A stretch of DNA of 5,043 nucleotides, taken from Vulcanisaeta sp. MG_3 (GTDB lineage Archaea; Thermoproteota; Thermoprotei; Thermoproteales; Thermocladiaceae). Within the stretch, counting starts at the first letter, position 1; each line of letters starts with the position of its first letter. Below the pieces are notes generated by a model. It was not told the origin of the DNA, ran no database searches, and was given only the letters and a program-made list of their open reading frames with translations. Positions 4,838 to 5,043 of the stretch are shown here, in pieces. A program made the translations under genes and the position numbers. The DNA lies in assembly GCA_001516765.1 (NCBI GenBank), contig LOCH01000060.1, forward strand, positions 1 to 5,043, in the 5' to 3' direction.

Positions 4838-5043
4838 ATCTCATCCTTATTATAAGAAGAAACAAGCCCTATTTCCTGGAAACAAAACAGGGATTTAAGA
4901 GCCAACGCATTATAAAAACAAACGGAAAGTCTCGCCTTCCAGGGGACGGGGTAAAATAAAGGACCATCCCAGCAATCAAGAAACTACTCTCGCACAATAG
5001 TTGGACCGCAACCAAGTAGCCCGAAAAAGCGGTGCAACCCAAG
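4838..5043. other. Stretch without an identifiable gene
   Basis: No convincing coding frame on either strand. A minus-strand frame is open from the right edge to a TAG at about 4871, but its translation does not look protein-like. Two TATA-like elements face the plus direction (TTATTATAAG near 4849 and ATTATAAAAA at 4909-4918). The second would start transcription near 4940, at the beginning of a somewhat GC-richer segment with small potential stems: GGAA/TTCC at 4924-4940, GGGACGG/CCATCCC with one mismatch around 4943-4970, and ACCGC/GCGGT around 5006-5032. This could be the 5' part of an unrecognised RNA or leader continuing past the window. I cannot name it. Confidence 0.3.
4867..4892 (-). 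repeat. Imperfect inverted repeat (hairpin)
   Basis: A 26-base hairpin with arms CCCTGTTTT and GGAAATAGGG (minus strand) gives 9 pairs, two of them G-U, around an 8-nt loop. The G-U pairs become A-C mismatches on the plus strand, so if it functions as RNA the minus strand is the better candidate. No adjoining gene explains it. Confidence 0.3.

Noticed and set aside
4924..4975. Possible RNase P RNA, from GGAAAGTC resembling conserved region I
   Set aside because: Only eight bases match. The flanking sequence is AT-rich without a P1 stem, the nearest TATA element would start transcription downstream of the motif, and the rest of the catalytic core cannot be traced inside the window.
4838..5043. 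CRISPR repeats, tRNA or insertion sequence at the right end
   Set aside because: No regularly spaced repeat, no tRNA T-arm or cloverleaf, and no terminal inverted repeats or transposase frame were found.
4840..5043. Minus-strand frame open from the right edge to about 4871
   Set aside because: Its translation has no recognisable pattern and ends among TATA-like sequence; a chance opening is more likely, although a gene tail from beyond the edge cannot be excluded.

Overview
The window looks like a crenarchaeal chromosome segment, most likely from a thermophile of the Thermoproteales; a Vulcanisaeta- or Caldivirga-like source is a guess from gene content and style only. The archaeal signs are TATA-box promoters about 25-30 nt from start codons, nearly leaderless genes, TTG and GTG starts, a two-domain protein disulfide oxidoreductase, an Lhr-type helicase and box C/D guide RNAs. 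I see no insertion sequence, CRISPR array, tRNA or rRNA gene.

Layout: (1) 1-1598, minus strand: the N-terminal 532 codons of a large Lhr-family helicase that runs off the left edge. (2) 1773-2738, plus strand: a 59-residue zinc-ribbon protein, then a secreted or membrane-anchored protein with four cysteines and five N-glycosylation sequons; both have their own TATA-like element. (3) 2724-4076, minus strand: a RdgB/HAM1-type house-cleaning nucleotide pyrophosphatase (overlapping the preceding gene tail to tail by 15 bp) and a glutaredoxin-like protein disulfide oxidoreductase. (4) 4166-4671, minus strand: two short overlapping reading frames, the second ending in a very basic Lys/Arg tail; they may be one gene interrupted by a frameshift. 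(5) 4665-4837: two divergent box C/D guide RNAs around a compact shared double-TATA promoter. (6) 4838-5043: no gene that I can support.

The most interesting part is region 5. Each RNA has C, D', C' and D boxes separated by 12-13 nt guides. The minus-strand RNA has a D guide with 10 contiguous bases complementary to the conserved 16S rRNA segment ACUUAAAGGA (E. coli 909-918). The plus-strand RNA has two guides whose complements resemble the anticodon loop and the T-arm of tRNA-Leu(UAA), with the D'+5 rule falling on wobble U34. These targets come from remembered consensus sequences, not a search.

Functionally this is mostly information-processing and house-keeping: a nucleic acid helicase, nucleotide-pool sanitation, disulfide chemistry (with a Cys-containing exported protein nearby) and RNA-guided 2'-O-methylation. 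Nothing here forms a recognisable defence or mobile system.
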